Positions 11,970 to 25,430 of a DNA stretch of 64,000 nucleotides are shown in pieces. The notes under the pieces were generated by a model. The model had not been told where the DNA came from and did not search any database. It worked only from the letters and a program-made list of their open reading frames with translations. Source of the DNA: Aegilops tauschii subsp. strangulata (taxonomy: Eukaryota > Streptophyta > Magnoliopsida > Poales > Poaceae); NCBI RefSeq assembly GCF_002575655.3, contig NC_053036.3, positions 161,610,627 to 161,674,626 of the forward strand, given 5' to 3'. The position numbers and the translations under genes were made by a program. Each line of letters opens with the position of its first letter. Positions within the stretch are counted from its first letter, which is position 1.

Positions 11970-12775
11970 GCACGGCCCAACAGAGGCCCATTCCTGTGAA
12001 GAGGTCGGCCCGTTTGACTTGGTCAAAAGGTGGCGGGCCGGCCTATCGCAAGCCTGTTAACGGCCTGTTCGCATATAGCCCATTTACAGCCCGCTAACCC
12101 AGGGCCCGTTTACGGCCTATCCGAATTAGGCCCAGTAGCGTCATCTGGGCCGTCCAATATAATTCCAGCCCGTTTTAACTTCCAGCCCATGTATGGCCCA
12201 TGATGTCTTTTGGCCCATATGAGGCCCTTAGTAACCCTCGGCCCATTAACGGCCCGTGGTAAAACTGGCCCGTAATGAACAATGTATCACTTTATACCCA
12301 TTAACGACCCATTATTCCGTTGGGCCGTTTCCAGCCCATGTTATCTTTCGGCCTTCTTAGGGCCCATTTATTCTTGGGCTCATTTCCAGCATTCGTTTAC
12401 TTTCGGCCCGTTACTGTCATTTTCTGCTTGTGGGCCAAATACAGCCCGTGGTTACAGTCGGCCCGTTTGTGGCCCGTTAATATGTTGGGCCGTTTTCATA
12501 GCGTCATCAAATACGGCCGATTAACGACGACCCGTTATGGTCGGCCCATGAACGGACGATTTCAACTCTAGCCCATTTACGACCATAATGTGGTATGTTA
12601 TTGGCCCATGTTTGGCCAACCGATCATACGGCCCGTAGAAGGCCCATTGATGATACGGCTCGTAGAAGGCCCATTGTGTCTACGCCCCGTAGAAGGCCCA
12701 TTGTTTCTACGGCCCGTAGGAGGCCCATGTTAACTACAGTAAATATGTAGCCCATTGTTAATGTGGCCTAGTTTT
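11970..12775. repeat. CACTA-A subterminal GGCCC-rich array
   Basis: Dozens of GGCCC/GGGCC motifs are spaced irregularly, often as ggcccgttaa or ggcccatt. Near the inner side the unit cggcccgtagaaggcccatt recurs about four times (12627-12730). CACTA transposases and TNPA-like proteins bind short subterminal repeats, so this is a plausible binding array; that function is inference. The open frames inside are not genes. Confidence 0.75.
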
Positions 12776-12982
12776 AAAAAATAGGTTATTGCAGCCACTA
12801 GCAAACCGCGAAAAAAGAACTGCACTGACTACAAGAAAACAAATAAACAAGACAATAAGGAAATAAATAAGCAAGCAACTTACGCTAGGCTATCACGGCT
12901 ATTACACATATTACATCCACTGGGCATCAAAGTTTGCCACAAGTGCAAATATAGGGAACAAAGCAGCATATAAACGCCGCAG
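12776..12982. other. CACTA-A internal sequence before the nested insertion
   Basis: About 200 bp of AT-rich CACTA-A sequence with no ORF. It ends with CAAAA (12983-12987), the left copy of the Athila-type TSD, and continues at 60929. Confidence 0.6.
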
Positions 12983-12987
12983 CAAAA

Positions 12988-14614
12988 TGATGTCTACTAC
13001 GCAACCTTCTTCTTGTAGACGTTGTTGGGCCTCCAAGTGCAGAGGTTTGTAGGACAGTAGCAAATTTCCCTCAAGTGGATAACCTAAGGTTTATCAATCC
13101 GTGGGAGGCGTAGGATGAAGATGGTCTCTCTCTCTCAAGCAACCCTGCAACCAAATAACAAAGAGTCTCTTGTGTCCCCAACACACCCAATACAATGGTA
13201 AATTGTATAGGTGCACTAGTTCGGCAAAGAGATGGTGATACAAGTGCAATATGGATGGTAGATATAGGTTTTTGTAAACTGAAAATATAAAAACAGCAAG
13301 GTAACAAGTGGTAAAAGTGAGCGTAAACGGTATTGCAATGCTAGGAAACAAGGCCTAGGGTTCATACTTTCACTAGTGCAAGTTCTCTCAACAATAATAA
13401 CATAATTGGATCATATAACTATCCCTCAACATGCAACAAAGAGTCACTTCAAAGTCACTAATAGAGGAGAACAAACGAAGAGATTATGGTAGGGTACGAA
13501 ACCTCAAAGTTATTCTTTCAGATCGATCTATTCAAGAGTTCGTACTAGAATAACACCTTAAGACACAAATCAACCAAAACCCTAATGTCACCTAGATACT
13601 CCAATGTCACCTCAAGTATCTGTGGGTATGATTATACGATATGCATCACACAATCTCAGATTCATCTATTCAACCAACACATAGAACCTCAAAGAGTGCC
13701 CCAAAGTTTCTACGGGAGAATCAAGACGAAAACGTGTGCCAACCCCTATGCATAGGTTCATGGGAGGAACTCGCAAGTTGATCACCAAAACATACATCAA
13801 GTGGATCAATAGAATACCCCATTGTCACCACGGGTATCCCACGCAAGACATACATCAAGTGTTCTAAAATCATTAAAAGACTCAATCCGATAAGATAACT
13901 TCGAAAGGGAAACTCAATCCATTACAAGAGAGTAGAGGGGGGAGAAACATCATAAGATCCAACTATAATAGCAAAGCTCGCGATACATCAAGATCGTATC
14001 ACCTCAAGAACACGAGATCAAACACATAGCTACTGGTACATACCCTCAGCCCCGAGGGTGAACTACTCCCTCCTCGTCATGGAGAGCGTCGGGATGATGA
14101 AGATGGCCACCGGTGAGGGATCCCCCCTCCGGCAGGGTGCCGGAACAGGGTCCCGATTGGTTTTTGGTGGCTACAGAGGCTTGCGGCGGCGGAACTCCCG
14201 ATCTATTATGTTCCCCGATGGTTTTAGGGTATATTGGTATATATAGGAGGAAGAAATATGTCAGGGGAGCCACAAGGGGCCCACAAGGGTGAAGGGCGCG
14301 CCCAGGGGGTCGGCGCGCCCCCTGCCTCGTGCCTTCCTCGTTGATCCCCTGACGTGCACTCCAAGTCTCCCGGGTTGCTTTCTTTCCGAAAATAACTCTC
14401 CAGAAGGTTTCATTCCGTTTGGACTCCGTTTGATATTCCTTTTCTTCGAAACACTGAAACAAGGTAAAAAACAGAAACTGACACTGGGCTCTGGGTCAAT
14501 AGGTTAGTCCCAAAAGTAATATAAAAGTGCATAGTAAAGCCCATAAAACATCCAAGATGGATAATATAATAGCATGAATACTTCATAAATTATAGATACG
14601 TTGGAGACGTATCA
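12988..14614 (-). repeat. 3' LTR of the Athila-type element
   Basis: Plus-strand ends are tgatgtctactacg and ggagacgtatca, i.e. TG...CA. It is 1627 bp and matches the 59283-60923 copy throughout with about 45-50 mismatches by my hand count plus a few short indels, including a shorter GA repeat near 14010. On the minus strand a TATATATA box lies near 14236. The adjoining minus-strand polypurine-like tract AAGCTTGGTGATGC is at 14615-14628. Confidence 0.92.
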
Positions 14615-17600
14615 GCATCACCAAGCTTAATTCCTGCTCGTCCTCGAGTAGGTAAATGATAAAAGAAAGAATTTATGAAGTGTGAATGCTAGCAGGTGCA
14701 CAAGTTTGATCAATGATAATTTCAATCACCTTTTCTAGCATCATTATATGTCATAACAGTAGCTCATATCAAAAAACTTTGCATGATCAAGTAACAAACT
14801 ATTCACATGTTAAAGTATAGAACATAAAATTTCTTGAAAACTAACGAACCGTGTTATTAGTCATCAAACAATTACAATTCATCTTATTTTCAGGAAGAGT
14901 CTATGTCAAAGCGTTGATTCAGCAAACTTCACATACTCAACTATCATTTAGTTTTCCATGATTGCTACCACTCAAAGCATATTTTTAGAACAAATAGTAT
15001 TCATCGAACACACAGAAAGATAGGGGCTTAATGTTTCGCCTCCCAACCTTTTACCTCAGGGGTAATGTCAACAGTAATAATTCATGCTCAAATATATTTG
15101 AATGGCCATATATGCCTAGATCTTTCCATCACATGATGCTTGCCAACTAAAGAGTAGGTTGGAATGAGAAGGAATACTACTGACTCTTGCATAAATGTAA
15201 AAGATAGGCCCTTCGCAGAGGGAAGCAGGGATTTGCAGAGGTGCCAGAGCTCGAAGCAAAAACAGAGATGAAAATAATTTTGAGAGGTATGCTTTCATTG
15301 TCAACATAACGACCAAGAGTTCCCAATATCTTCCATACTACATACATTATAGGCGGTTCCCAAACAGAAAGGTAAAGATTTTTACTCCCCTCCACCAACA
15401 ATCATCAATCCATGGCTTGCCCGAAACAACGGGTGCCTCCAACTAACATCAATCCTAGGGGAGTTTTGTTTGCAATTATTTTTGATTTGATTTCGATCTT
15501 TTGATCATGGGACTGGGCATCCCAGTTACCAGCCATTTTCTCGTGAATGATGAGCGAAGTCCACTCATCGTGAGAATAACCCACCTAGCATGGAAGATAC
15601 TGCTAGCCCCTAGTCGCTACATGAGCGATTCGGGCATACAAAACAGATTATTATTTGAAGGTTTAGAGTTTGGCACATGCAAATTTACTTGGAACGGCAG
15701 GTAAATACCGCATATAGGTAGATATGTTGGACACTCATGGAAGAAACTTGGTTCAAGGAGTTTGGATGCACAAGCAGTTTTCCCGCTTAGTACAGATATT
15801 TTGGCTAGCAAAGGATTCTAAATAGCAAGCACCACATGTTAGAGGATCCATAACAATATAAATTCTATACAAATATACTCAAGCATAACTCATTATGTTG
15901 TCTTCCTTGTCCAACTTCAACTAATTTGCTCAGGTTTGAAAATAATTAATGGGGCTCACAATCATAGAAGATGTCCAAGATAGTATATTTATATGTGAAA
16001 TCTCTCTTCCCTCAATATTCTTTCATGAATTGTTCAAGTGACCAATACGATGTTTGCTAACCTTCAATAAATTTACCACTCCTACTTATATGTGAAGGCA
16101 TTACTCCCCATGGGAAAGGCATATGAATCATATATAATTTCAGATTTATGACATTCAAATCATTCAACCATTTACTCATAAGATATAAGTGAAGATCAGT
16201 CAGTAGTTAAATAATTATGTAGCTATGTGAAGACTCTCTCTCATTTAAGAATTTCAGATCTTGGTATTTTATTCAAACAGCAAGCAAGGCTAAAGAAAAT
16301 AAAATGACGCTCCAAGCAAAACACATATCATGTGGTGAATAAAAATATAGCTCCAAGTAAAGTTACCGATGAACGAAGACGAAAGAGGGGATGCCATCCG
16401 GGGAATCCCCAAGCTTAGGCTCTTGGTTATCCTTGAATATTACCTTGGGGTGCCTTGGGCATCCCCAATCTTAGTCTCTTGCCACTCCTTATTCCGTAGT
16501 CCATCGAATCTTTACCCAAAACTTGAAAACTTCACAACACAAAACTTAACGGAAAATCTCGTGAGCTCCGTTAGTGAAAGAAAACAAAACACCACTTCAA
16601 GGTACTGTAATGAATTCATTTTTTATTTATATTGGTGTTAAACCTACTGTATTGCAACTTCTCTATGGTTTATAAACTATTTTACTAGCCATAGATTCAT
16701 CAAAATAAGCAAACAACACAATGAAAACAGAATCGGTCAAAAACAGAACAGTCTGTAGTAATATGTATCAAAAGTATACTTATGGAACTCCAAAAATTCT
16801 AAAATAAACTGGTGGACCTGAGGAATTTGTCCAGTAATCATCTGCAAAAAGAATTAACTAAATATCACTCTCCAGTAAAAAGTTGAAGCAAATCTTGTGA
16901 GCGCTAAAGTTTCTGTTTTTTTACAGCATGATCATAAAGACTTCACCCAAGTCTTCCCAAAGGTTCTACTTGGCACAAACACTAATTAAAACATAAAACC
17001 ACATATAACCAGAGGCTAGATGAAATATTTATTACTAAACAGAACCAAAAAGCAAGAAACTAAAATAAAATTGGGTTGCCTCCCAACAAGCGCTAACGTT
17101 TAACGCCCCTAGCTAGGCATGATGATTTCAATGATGCTCACATAAGAGATAAGAATTGAAACATAAAGAGAGCATCATGAAGAATATGACTAGCACATTT
17201 AAGTCTAACCCACTTCCTATGCATAGGGATTTTGTGAGAAAACAACTTATGGGAACAATAATCAACTAGCATAGGAAGGCAAAACAAGCATAACTTCAAA
17301 ACTTTAAGCACATAGAGAGGAAACTTGATATTATTGCAATTCCTACAAGCATAAATTCCTCCCTCATAATAATTTTCAGTAGCATCATGAATGAATTAAA
17401 CAATATAACCAGCACCTAAAGCATTCTTTTCATGATCTACTTGCATAGAAATTTTACTACTCTCCACATAAGCAAAATTCTTCTCATTCGGAATAGTGGG
17501 AGTATCATAAGAGACTTGAATACTATAAATTGTTTCCACATTAAAAGAGTAATGTTCAGAAAAAGGGTAATCATGATCATGACAAGTTTTATAAATATAA

Positions 17601-17718
17601 TCATCACTACTCTTTATAGCATAAGTTTCATCACAATAATCATCATAAGTAGCAACTTTGTTCTCATCATAATCAATTTAAAACTCTTCCGAAATAGTGG
17701 ATTCATCACTAAATAAAG
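14615..17718 (-). other. Non-coding 3' half of the Athila-type internal region
   Basis: About 3.1 kb of AT-rich sequence between the gag-like ORF and the 3' LTR. Short minus-strand open pieces up to about 17440 continue the acidic gag-like protein, but they are broken by stops. The phrase gcatccccaagcttag recurs (for example near 16408 and 16466) and also resembles the polypurine tract. I find no polymerase motif in any frame. Confidence 0.6.
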
Positions 17719-18044
17719 TCATGACCTCTCCAAATCCATTTCATATTTATCATAATAAGATTGAACATCCTCCAAAATAGTGGGATCATTACTTCCTAAA
17801 GTTGACACTCTTCCAAACCCACTTTCATCAATATAATCATCATAAGTAGGAGGCATGCTATCATCATTATAAATTTGCATATCAAAACTTGGGACACTAA
17901 AAATATCATCTTCATTAAATGTAGCATCCCCAAGCTTGGGACAAACATTAATTGCAGAAAATATATTCTCAAAAACATCATCTTCATCAAACATAGCATC
18001 CCCAAGCTTGGGCCTTTTCATATCATAAGCATAATCACTCTCAT
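17719..18044 (-). pseudogene. Gag-like acidic C-terminal segment of the Athila-type element
   Basis: The minus-strand frame reads an Asp/Glu-rich protein with an internal repeat (PKLGDAMFDEDDVF and PKLGDATFNEDDIF) and the stretch YIDESGFGRVSTLGSNDPTILE. It continues the ORF at 58127-58741, from which it is separated by the Fatima insertion at 18045. The codons beyond 18044 in the open frame belong to the Fatima LTR. Function is unknown; the zinc knuckle upstream suggests a gag-derived, nucleic-acid-binding protein. Confidence 0.75.
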
Positions 18045-18514
18045 TGAGGGAGTCCTGGATTAGGGGGTCCTCGGACAGCCGGACTATATCCTTTAGCCGG
18101 ACTGTCGGACTATGAAGATACAACATTAAAGACTTCGTCCCGTGTCCGGATGGGACTCTCCTTGGCGTGGAAGGCAAGCTTGGCAATACGGATATGTAGA
18201 TCTCCTCCCTTGTAACCGACTCTGTGTAACCCTAGCCCCCTCCGGTGTCTATATAAACCGGAGGGTTTAGTCCGTAGGACAACAACAATCATACCATTGG
18301 CTAGCTTTTAGGGTTTAGCCTCTACGATCTCGTGGTAGATCAACTCTTGTAATACTCATATCATCAAGATCAATCAAGCAGGAAGTAGGGTATTACCTCC
18401 ATCGAAAGGGCCGGAACCTGGGTAAACATCGTGTCCCCCGCCTCCTGTTACCATCCGCCTTAGACGCACAGTTCGGGACCCCCTACCCGAGATCCGCCGG
18501 TTTTGACACCGACA
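18045..18514 (+). repeat. Fatima 5' LTR
   Basis: Starts TGAGGGAGTCCTGG and ends TTTTGACACCGACA; 470 bp. It differs from the 3' LTR (57614-58083) at about 10 positions by eye, roughly 2 percent. It is followed by ttggtgctttcattgagag, the conserved primer-binding region. Confidence 0.96.
18250..18257 (+). promoter_or_regulatory. Fatima LTR TATA box
   Basis: TATATAAA about 205 bp into the LTR, within tgtctatataaaccgg. The same box is at 57819-57826 in the 3' LTR, so a read-out promoter towards the Athila-type sequence at 58084 is possible. Confidence 0.65.
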
Positions 18515-18535
18515 TTGGTGCTTTCATTGAGAGTT
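18515..18535 (+). other. Fatima primer-binding region
   Basis: The sequence ttggtgctttcattgagag directly follows the 5' LTR, where minus-strand DNA synthesis is primed by a tRNA. The tRNA identity is not resolved by eye. Confidence 0.6.
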
Positions 18536-18561
18536 CCACTGTGCCGTCATCATAAGGAGGG

Positions 18562-19340
18562 ATGGCTCGTCTCGTTGTCAAGGACAACGTCACCTCTGGG
18601 GGAGCCCTGGCTGTAGGCCAAACTCTCCGACTAGGCGGCTTCGTCATGACCGCCCGTTCGGCCGCTGCACCGACGATGACTTCTCAGGTCATCAAAAACA
18701 GTCTCCACGTCGGCTCGGAATTCGCCGAGCAGATGGATCCGATGGAGCTCTCTTCTTTGAATGAGCTCTTGGATCGCATCGCCTCCTTGGGAGTCGCTAT
18801 GGACTATGATCGGATCGGGCTTACACCCGACCAAAGGGAGATTAACTCTCCGTCGATCACCCATCAGATAGCGGTGGTGGAGGAGCAACACAGCGATTCT
18901 TCCTCTATCTTGAGGACAAGCTATGTCCGGATTCCCGAGCTCTCTAAGCCGGATACCCGTCTACGGGAGGACATGGCCCAAGCTCTGAACCTAGAATCAG
19001 ACAGCGGGACAGACCTATTGGGCAACAAACCGGAGCCCGAACTTTCAAGATCGGAAACTCCGCCGCTCCCGGGTCTCAGATCGGGTCAGGGTTCGGACCT
19101 AAATCTACCCACCCACCCAGATATAAGTGATCTTTCCCACATTAGACAAGAGCCCCAAGAAACAGTACATCACTATTGGGCCAGATTCCTCCTTGTAATG
19201 AGCAAGGTCAGGGACTGTCGTGAGGAAGACGCAATTTCATTCTTTGCAAAAATTGCACGGACAAGGGAATCCTCAACGCCATAAGTCGCCGTGACATAGC
19301 ACACTTCGCTGACTTGGCGGCCATAGTATAGAAGTACTGT
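18562..19340 (+). pseudogene. Fatima gag, internally shortened and frameshifted
   Basis: The start ATG at 18562 opens 240 codons. The gag core ends with HIRQEPQETVHHYWARF (about 19140-19190), the C-terminal part of the Retrotrans_gag domain. The protein upstream of this is far shorter than a typical Fatima gag, so most of the N-terminal core seems deleted between DLNLPTHPDIS and the retained motif. A frameshift near 19250 moves the reading to the frame of 19344-20951. Gag would form the particle that packages element RNA. Confidence 0.88.
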
Positions 19341-19343
19341 GCG

Positions 19344-22300
19344 ATGGAAAGCGCCTGGAAAACCCAAACAAAATTCTGGGATCCTCCGGCTCTCACTAAA
19401 ACCCCCGTCCGAATTAAAAGGGTGTACTCTCATAAATCACCTGATCCAATTACAAAGAAACAAAAGCCCACTATAGGGCGTGGAACCGTATTGGAGGGAT
19501 GGCTCAACGGGCCATGCAAAATTCACAGTACAACGTATACCATACCAACACATAGCCTTAGTGCATGTTGGGTACTCCGGCAGGTGGCCAAGAGCGGTGA
19601 GGATATCCTCATCAACAATACCGCAGAGCACCATCCCGTGGAGAAAAACAATACAGTATTGACAGTCTTCGAGACCTTCGCCTCAAATAATAGGCGTAAG
19701 CGAGCACTCCGCAGCCTTGCCGAAGTCTGCCACGTAGCAGCAACAAATCCATGGAGCGACACGGCTATCACCTTCAATGCCAGTGACGAACCTAAATTCC
19801 GAACAGCCCGAGCACCAGCCGCCTTGGTCCTTAGTCCAATTGTGGACGGCTTCCGGCTTACTAAAGTGCTCATGGACGGCGGCAGCGGACTAAACCTCAT
19901 CTATGAGGAGACCCTTCGAAAAATGGAAATAGACAGAAGCCGCATTGAGCAAAGCAGCACGGCCTTCAGAGGAATCATACCTAGTCGGGAGGCACGATGT
20001 GCTGGAAAAATCACACTAGATGTGGTATTTGGCACGTGGGAGAATTATAGGTCCGAAGAAATCACATTCCAAGTGGCCCCATTCAATAGCGGATACCACG
20101 CCCTTCTAGGGCGGGAGGCATTCACGATCTTCCAAGCTATACCCCATTACGGGTACATGAAGCTCAAAATGCCCGGACCCAATGGAATCATCACTCTAGC
20201 TAGTGATCCGGACATAGCACTCCGCGCCGAAAATAAAACAGCCGCACTGGCCCTCGAGGCGTTATCCGAAGCCCTCGCGGCCGAGGAATTAACTGCGCTG
20301 CGCTCCACAGTGGACAGGGACGACGTGATACTCGATAAAAGATCCAAGTCCACCTCTTTTAAATCAGCGGATGAAATAGTCAAATTCCAAGTCCATCCAA
20401 CGGACCCTACAAAAACAGCATCCATCGGGGCACAGTTAAACCCCACAGTAGAGGCCGCATTACGGGAGTTCTTGTGCAAGAATTGGGACATCTTCGCGTG
20501 GCATCCTTCAGACATGCCAGGAATCCCACGCAGGCTGGCCGAGCATAGCCTTAACATCCTAAAGGGATTCAAGCCGGTCAAGCAAACTCTTCGGCGCTTC
20601 TCTGAACCTAAGCGACAAGCCATGGGAGAGGAGCTAGCCAAGTTATTGGAGGCCGGATTCATTCGAGAAATAAAACATCCGGACTGGCTAGCAAACCTGG
20701 TGATGGTACCAAAGAAGGACAAATCCTGGCGCCTATGGTCGACTTCAAGGACCTTAATAAGGCTTGCCCAAAGGATCCCTTCCCCCTCCCTCACATCGAT
20801 CAAATTATCGACGCCACTGCAGGACACGACTCGTTGTGTTTCCTCGACGCATACTCCGGATACCATCAAATTAAGATGGCGGAGTCCGATCAAGCCGCAA
20901 CGGCATTTATCACTCCATACGGCCCCTTCTGTTTTAACACCATGCCTTTAGGGCTCAAAAATGCCGGTGCAACCTATCAACGCATGATTCAGACATGCTT
21001 GGAGACACAGATTGGCAAAACGGTGGAGGCATACGTAGACGATGTGGTCATTAAAACCAGACACGTCGAATCCTTAATAGACGACTTAAGGCTCACGTTT
21101 GACAATCTCCGAACATACGACATCAAGCTCAATCCGGAAAAATGCGTCTTCGGCGTGCCCGCCGGAAAGCTCTTAGGATTCATCGTCTCTAATAGAGGAA
21201 TTGAAGCAAACCCGACTAAAATCCGAGCTCTGTCACAGTTGGCTATCCCAACAGATCTCAAGCAAATCCAGAAGCTAACTGGATGCGTGGCTGCCTAAAG
21301 CTGCTTTATCTCCCGATTAGGAGAAAAGGCACTACCCCTTTATCGCCTTCTGCGACGCACCGAACACTTCGAGTGGACGGATGCGGCCACGGCCGGATTA
21401 GAAGAAATAAAATCCGTTTCGGCCGCGAACCCAATCTTGGCCACACCTAACATCGGCGAACCAATGCTGCTATATATAGCGGCAACACACCAAGTTGTAA
21501 GCGCAGTGCTCGTCGTCGAACGAGAGATGGACGGACATAAGTTCCCGCTTCAAAAGCCGGTATACTATGTATCCACTGTCCTCACTCCATGCAAATCACG
21601 GTGCCCACATTATCAAAAGATAGCATATGCGGTCTTCATGGCATCTCGGAAACTATGACACTACTTTCAAGAGTGTTCAATTACGGTGGCCTCTGAAGTG
21701 ACACTCAACGACATAATAAACAACCGCGAGGCCACAGGTCGGATTGCTAAATGGGCTATTGAGCTCCTCCCATTCAACATAATATACAAACCACGGCGAG
21801 CCATTAAGTCACAAATACTGGCCGATTTCATCGCCGAATGGACAGAAGCCGAACTCCTAAAGAGTACGGCGCGTACTCCAATTGGATTATGCACTTTGAC
21901 GGCTCTAAAATGCTGGCTGGTCTGGGGGCTGGCATCGTCCTGACGTTCCCCACCGGAGATACAGTCCAATACGTACTCCAAATACTATACACAGACTCCA
22001 ACAATGCGGCAGAATATGAGGCCCTGTTGCATGGTCTCCGGATGGCAGTCTCCATGGGCATTCAACGCCTGGAGGTGCGTGGGGACTCGAACCTCGCAAT
22101 ATCTCCAATAAATGGAGACTTTGACGCCAAGGATCCAAAAATGGCGGCTTATCGCAACGTCGTCCTCAAAATGTCAGCTCGATTCAAGGGGCTTGAATTC
22201 CACCACGTGGCTCAGGAAAACAATCAGGCTGCGGATGTCCTCGCCCGCATCGGCGCTAAGCGCGACCCCGTCCCACCTAATATCTTCTTGGAAAGGCTGT

Positions 22301-23683
22301 TTAAGCCATCCGTGGTATGGGAAGGGGAGACCGGTAATAATAGTCCGGACCCGGCCACAACAACAGATACCGAACACTCTGACATAATTGGGGGCTCTGC
22401 CACCGAAATAACACCTTCCGCCCACGTAATAATGGTTGTCATCTCCCCGTGGACAGAACCAGTCCTGGCCTACCTAACTAGGCAGGAACTACCCAAAGAT
22501 CCAAATGAGGCGCGCTGCATTGTGCGGCGGTCTAAAGCCTATAAGGTCCATGAGGGAGAGCTTTATAAGAAAAGTGCTACCGGAGTCCTTCAAAGGTGCA
22601 TCTCCGAAGAAGAAGGGCGGCAACTTTTGGCAGAAATTCATGCTGGACTTGGCGGCCACCACGCCGCAGCTCGGGCCCTTGTAAGCAAGGCCTTCCGTAC
22701 AGGTTTCTACTGGCCGACGGCCCGAGCAGACGCACAGGACCTCATTCAACGTTGCGTCGGTTGCCAGCTTTTTGCAACCAAAGCCATATGCCGCCTACCG
22801 CTCTCCAAACAATCCCCATTACTTGGCCCTTTGCGGTCTGGGGGCTTGATATGGTCGGACCCCTCAAAGGGGGAAGCCATAAGAAAAAAAATACTTATTG
22901 GTCATGGTGGATAAATTCACCAAATGGATAGAAGCCAAACCAGTTAAAACGGCCGAATCCGGACCAGTGATAGACTTCATATCCGGGGTCGTACACCGTT
23001 ATGGCGTCCCCCACAGCATCATCATCGATAACGGCTCGAACTTTACAGCCGACGAGGTAAAACTTTGGTGCAGCAACATGGGCATCAAGCTCGATTATGC
23101 TTCTGTCTATCACCCGCAAACTAACGGTCAAGTCGAACGAGCAAACGGTCTTATCATGAGCGGCATTAAACCCAGATTAGTGCGATCCTTGAAGGAATCC
23201 TATACGCACTGGGTAGAGGAGCTCGACTCCGTACTATGGGGGTTGCGGACCACGCCGAATCGCACTACCGGATACACACTGTTTTTTATGGTGTACGGCG
23301 CAGAGGCGGTACTGCCCCGCGACATAATTCATGACTCACCTCGAGTGCGCATGTATGAAGGGAAAGAAGCTGAGCTTGATCGGCAGGACACTTTGGACGC
23401 CCTGGAGGAGGAGCGTGACGTGGCAAAAGCCCGTTCCGCATTCTATCAGCAACAGGCTCGAAGATATCAAAGCAGAGAAGTACGGGCCAAAACTTATAAT
23501 GTTGGCGAACTCGTTCTACGCCTACCGGAGAAGAAAAAGAACAAACTCAAGCCCAAACGGGAAGGTCCCTTCGTTATTGACCAAGTTCTGACCGGTGGAG
23601 CGTACCGTCTGCGGGATGCATCGGACAATCGACTCGAGCCAAACCCATGGAACGCAGCCAGGCTCCGAAGGTTCTACGCCTAG
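19344..23683 (+). pseudogene. Fatima pol: protease, RT, RNase H, aRNase H, integrase
   Basis: Protease: VLMDGGSGLNLIY (about 19870). RT: FLDAYSGYHQIKM and YVDDVVIKTR (about 20850-21060). Classical RNase H follows at about 21330-21830. Then a second RNase H-like domain begins WIMHFDGSK and contains TDSNNAAEYEAL (21880-22130). Integrase has the HHCC zinc region (GGHHAAARAL ... CVGCQLF), the core with IDNGSNF and HPQTNGQVERAN, and a C-terminal segment ending RLRRFYA at 23683. Lesions I can place: frameshift about 20735, TAA at 21296, TGA at 21655, frameshifts about 21880, 22790 and 22890. The element is not autonomous as it stands. Confidence 0.94.
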
Positions 23684-24182
23684 AGCCGGACTCGGTGTTC
23701 GTCTCCTTACCTCTGTCAATTTTTTGTATATGCGTTATCTGTCTTTTCTTTCTTTCCGTCTTCCCCTTTTTTCTTCAAGGCCTTAAAAGGCTAAAATGTG
23801 TCTTGACTACACAATCTTGATGCGCTAGCTACGCTCATGATACCTGGGGGCTTCTTATACAGAAGCATAATATAACTATCTTCTGGGCTCTATGCCCCAC
23901 ACATGTGTTATTCTTCCGCATGGACCTTTTTTCGCCATTATATGCATCGATATGACTTAAGTTTCGGCCAAGCTGGGTTGCCTGGCTCTTGTGTTTATGC
24001 CCTACGTTCCCGTTAATTCGTCTAGGGCATAAGGGGAGCACCTCTGCGATTGTTACTGTCGGGTCAGCCGGATGTGTACCTCAGGCTGGGTGAAGCCGAA
24101 AGCTAGCGTTCTTAAGGGCATACTCGGTCGGTGAACAAAAGATGACCTTTACTTATTGTAAATACATGCCCCCCCCAGATGT
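23684..24182 (+). other. Fatima spacer between pol and the antisense gene (left part)
   Basis: About 500 bp without a supported ORF. It ends at the TTA target duplication of CACTA-B (24183-24185) and continues at 54193. Confidence 0.7.
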
Positions 24183-24185
24183 TTA

Positions 24186-24211
24186 CACTACAAAAAAATA
24201 CACATCCGTGA
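24186..24211 (+). repeat. CACTA-B left TIR
   Basis: 26 bp beginning CACTACAAAAAAATACACAT; it pairs with 54164-54189 with one mismatch (A instead of T at base 19). The next 250 bp contain repeated tgtcat/atgaca motifs in both orientations, as in other Triticeae CACTA ends. Confidence 0.94.
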
Positions 24212-24708
24212 CATTTTGGGTCAAACGAAATTTTTTCTGTCATACATATGACACTTCTATGACGATAATTGTGACAAAACCCGGTATCATCATAGACGTG
24301 GTGGGCTCCTACTTCTATGACAAAAAATCATGACAGAAAATGGGCTTTTTGTCCTGGGCGGGCCGGAGACGCAACTGCATGACATTCTTTGGGCCGTCCA
24401 TGACGGAAAAAACCATGGTAGAAGCGAGGGCGAGGAAAATTTCGGCGAGTTCCCGGTTACGGTGGGAGGTCGGCGGCCAAGCGATGCGCGTTTCTCTCAT
24501 ACACGTACGCGCGTGTGTGCGATGCGTTGGCTCTAACTGAACCCGAGCGAGGCATTGGGCTCTAACTGAACCCGAGCGATTGCACTGTAGGCTATGCGTT
24601 ACTGAACCCGAGCGATCGATCGATGGCTGTTAACTGAACCCGATCGAGCGATTCCTTCGCTACTGCTGCTAACTAAAGCCGATCGATTGGATGAATAATG
24701 AGCGTTGC

Positions 24709-24726
24709 GGGGGGGGGGGGGGGGGT
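24709..24726. repeat. Poly-G run
   Basis: About 18 consecutive G residues. The length may be unreliable in an assembly. Confidence 0.9.
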
Positions 24727-25010
24727 TGGATGAACAGTGAGCGGTGGCGTTGCCTCTGGATGAACATGACCCCGTGGTGTGGAGGGCTGGATGAACAGTA
24801 GACGGTCGAGGGGTGCCCGTGGAGGGGTGGTTGAACAGGACCCCGTGGTGTGGAGGGCTGGATGAATAGTAGACGGTGGAAGGGTGCCCGTGGAGGGTGG
24901 TTGAACAGTAGCCGGTGGAGTAGCGCGCGGTGGAGGCTGGATGAACAGGAGCCCGTGGAGGCTGGAGGAGGTCGACGGTGGAGATGAACAGTATCCCGTG
25001 GAGTCCCGTT
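24727..25010. repeat. 71-bp tandem repeats at the CACTA-B left end
   Basis: Units built on ggctggatgaacagtagacgg and gtgcccgtggagg; two nearly identical 71-bp copies start at 24768 and 24839 (gaccccgtggtgtggagg), with degenerate copies on both sides. The long minus-strand open frames here come from the repeat and are not taken as genes. Confidence 0.75.
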
Positions 25011-25430
25011 TTGCGGTACGCCACACCCCTCTCGATCAACAGGACCCCCGTTTCGACCGTAGCGCTCCAACACAAGTTCGTTTCCTCCGTTTTGCGGTAC
25101 GCCACACCCCTCCCGATCAATAGGACCCCCGTTTCGACCGTAGGAGGTCCGTTTCCTCCGTTTTGCGGTACGCCAGACCCCTCCCGATGAACAGGATCCC
25201 GTTTCGAACATGGCCGGTCGAACACAACGTCGTTTCCTCCGTTTTGCGGTACGCCAGGCCTCGTTTCCATCGCCTATTCCGTCCAAGCCCTCCCGATGAA
25301 CACGACCACGCATTCCGTTCCGACCCAGCCGGTTGGCTCCCATGCGTTCCATTGCCTCCCGATGAACACGACGCATTCCGTTGCCTCCCCATGAACACGA
25401 CGACGACGCTGTTTATCCGTTCCGACCCAG
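25011..25430. repeat. About 75-bp tandem repeats, two kinds
   Basis: Four copies of a unit containing ccgttttgcggtacgcca (about 25013, 25088, 25158, 25236), followed by three copies of a shorter unit containing ccgatgaacacgac and gcattccgtt (25290-25420). No coding signal beyond repeat-derived open frames. Confidence 0.75.
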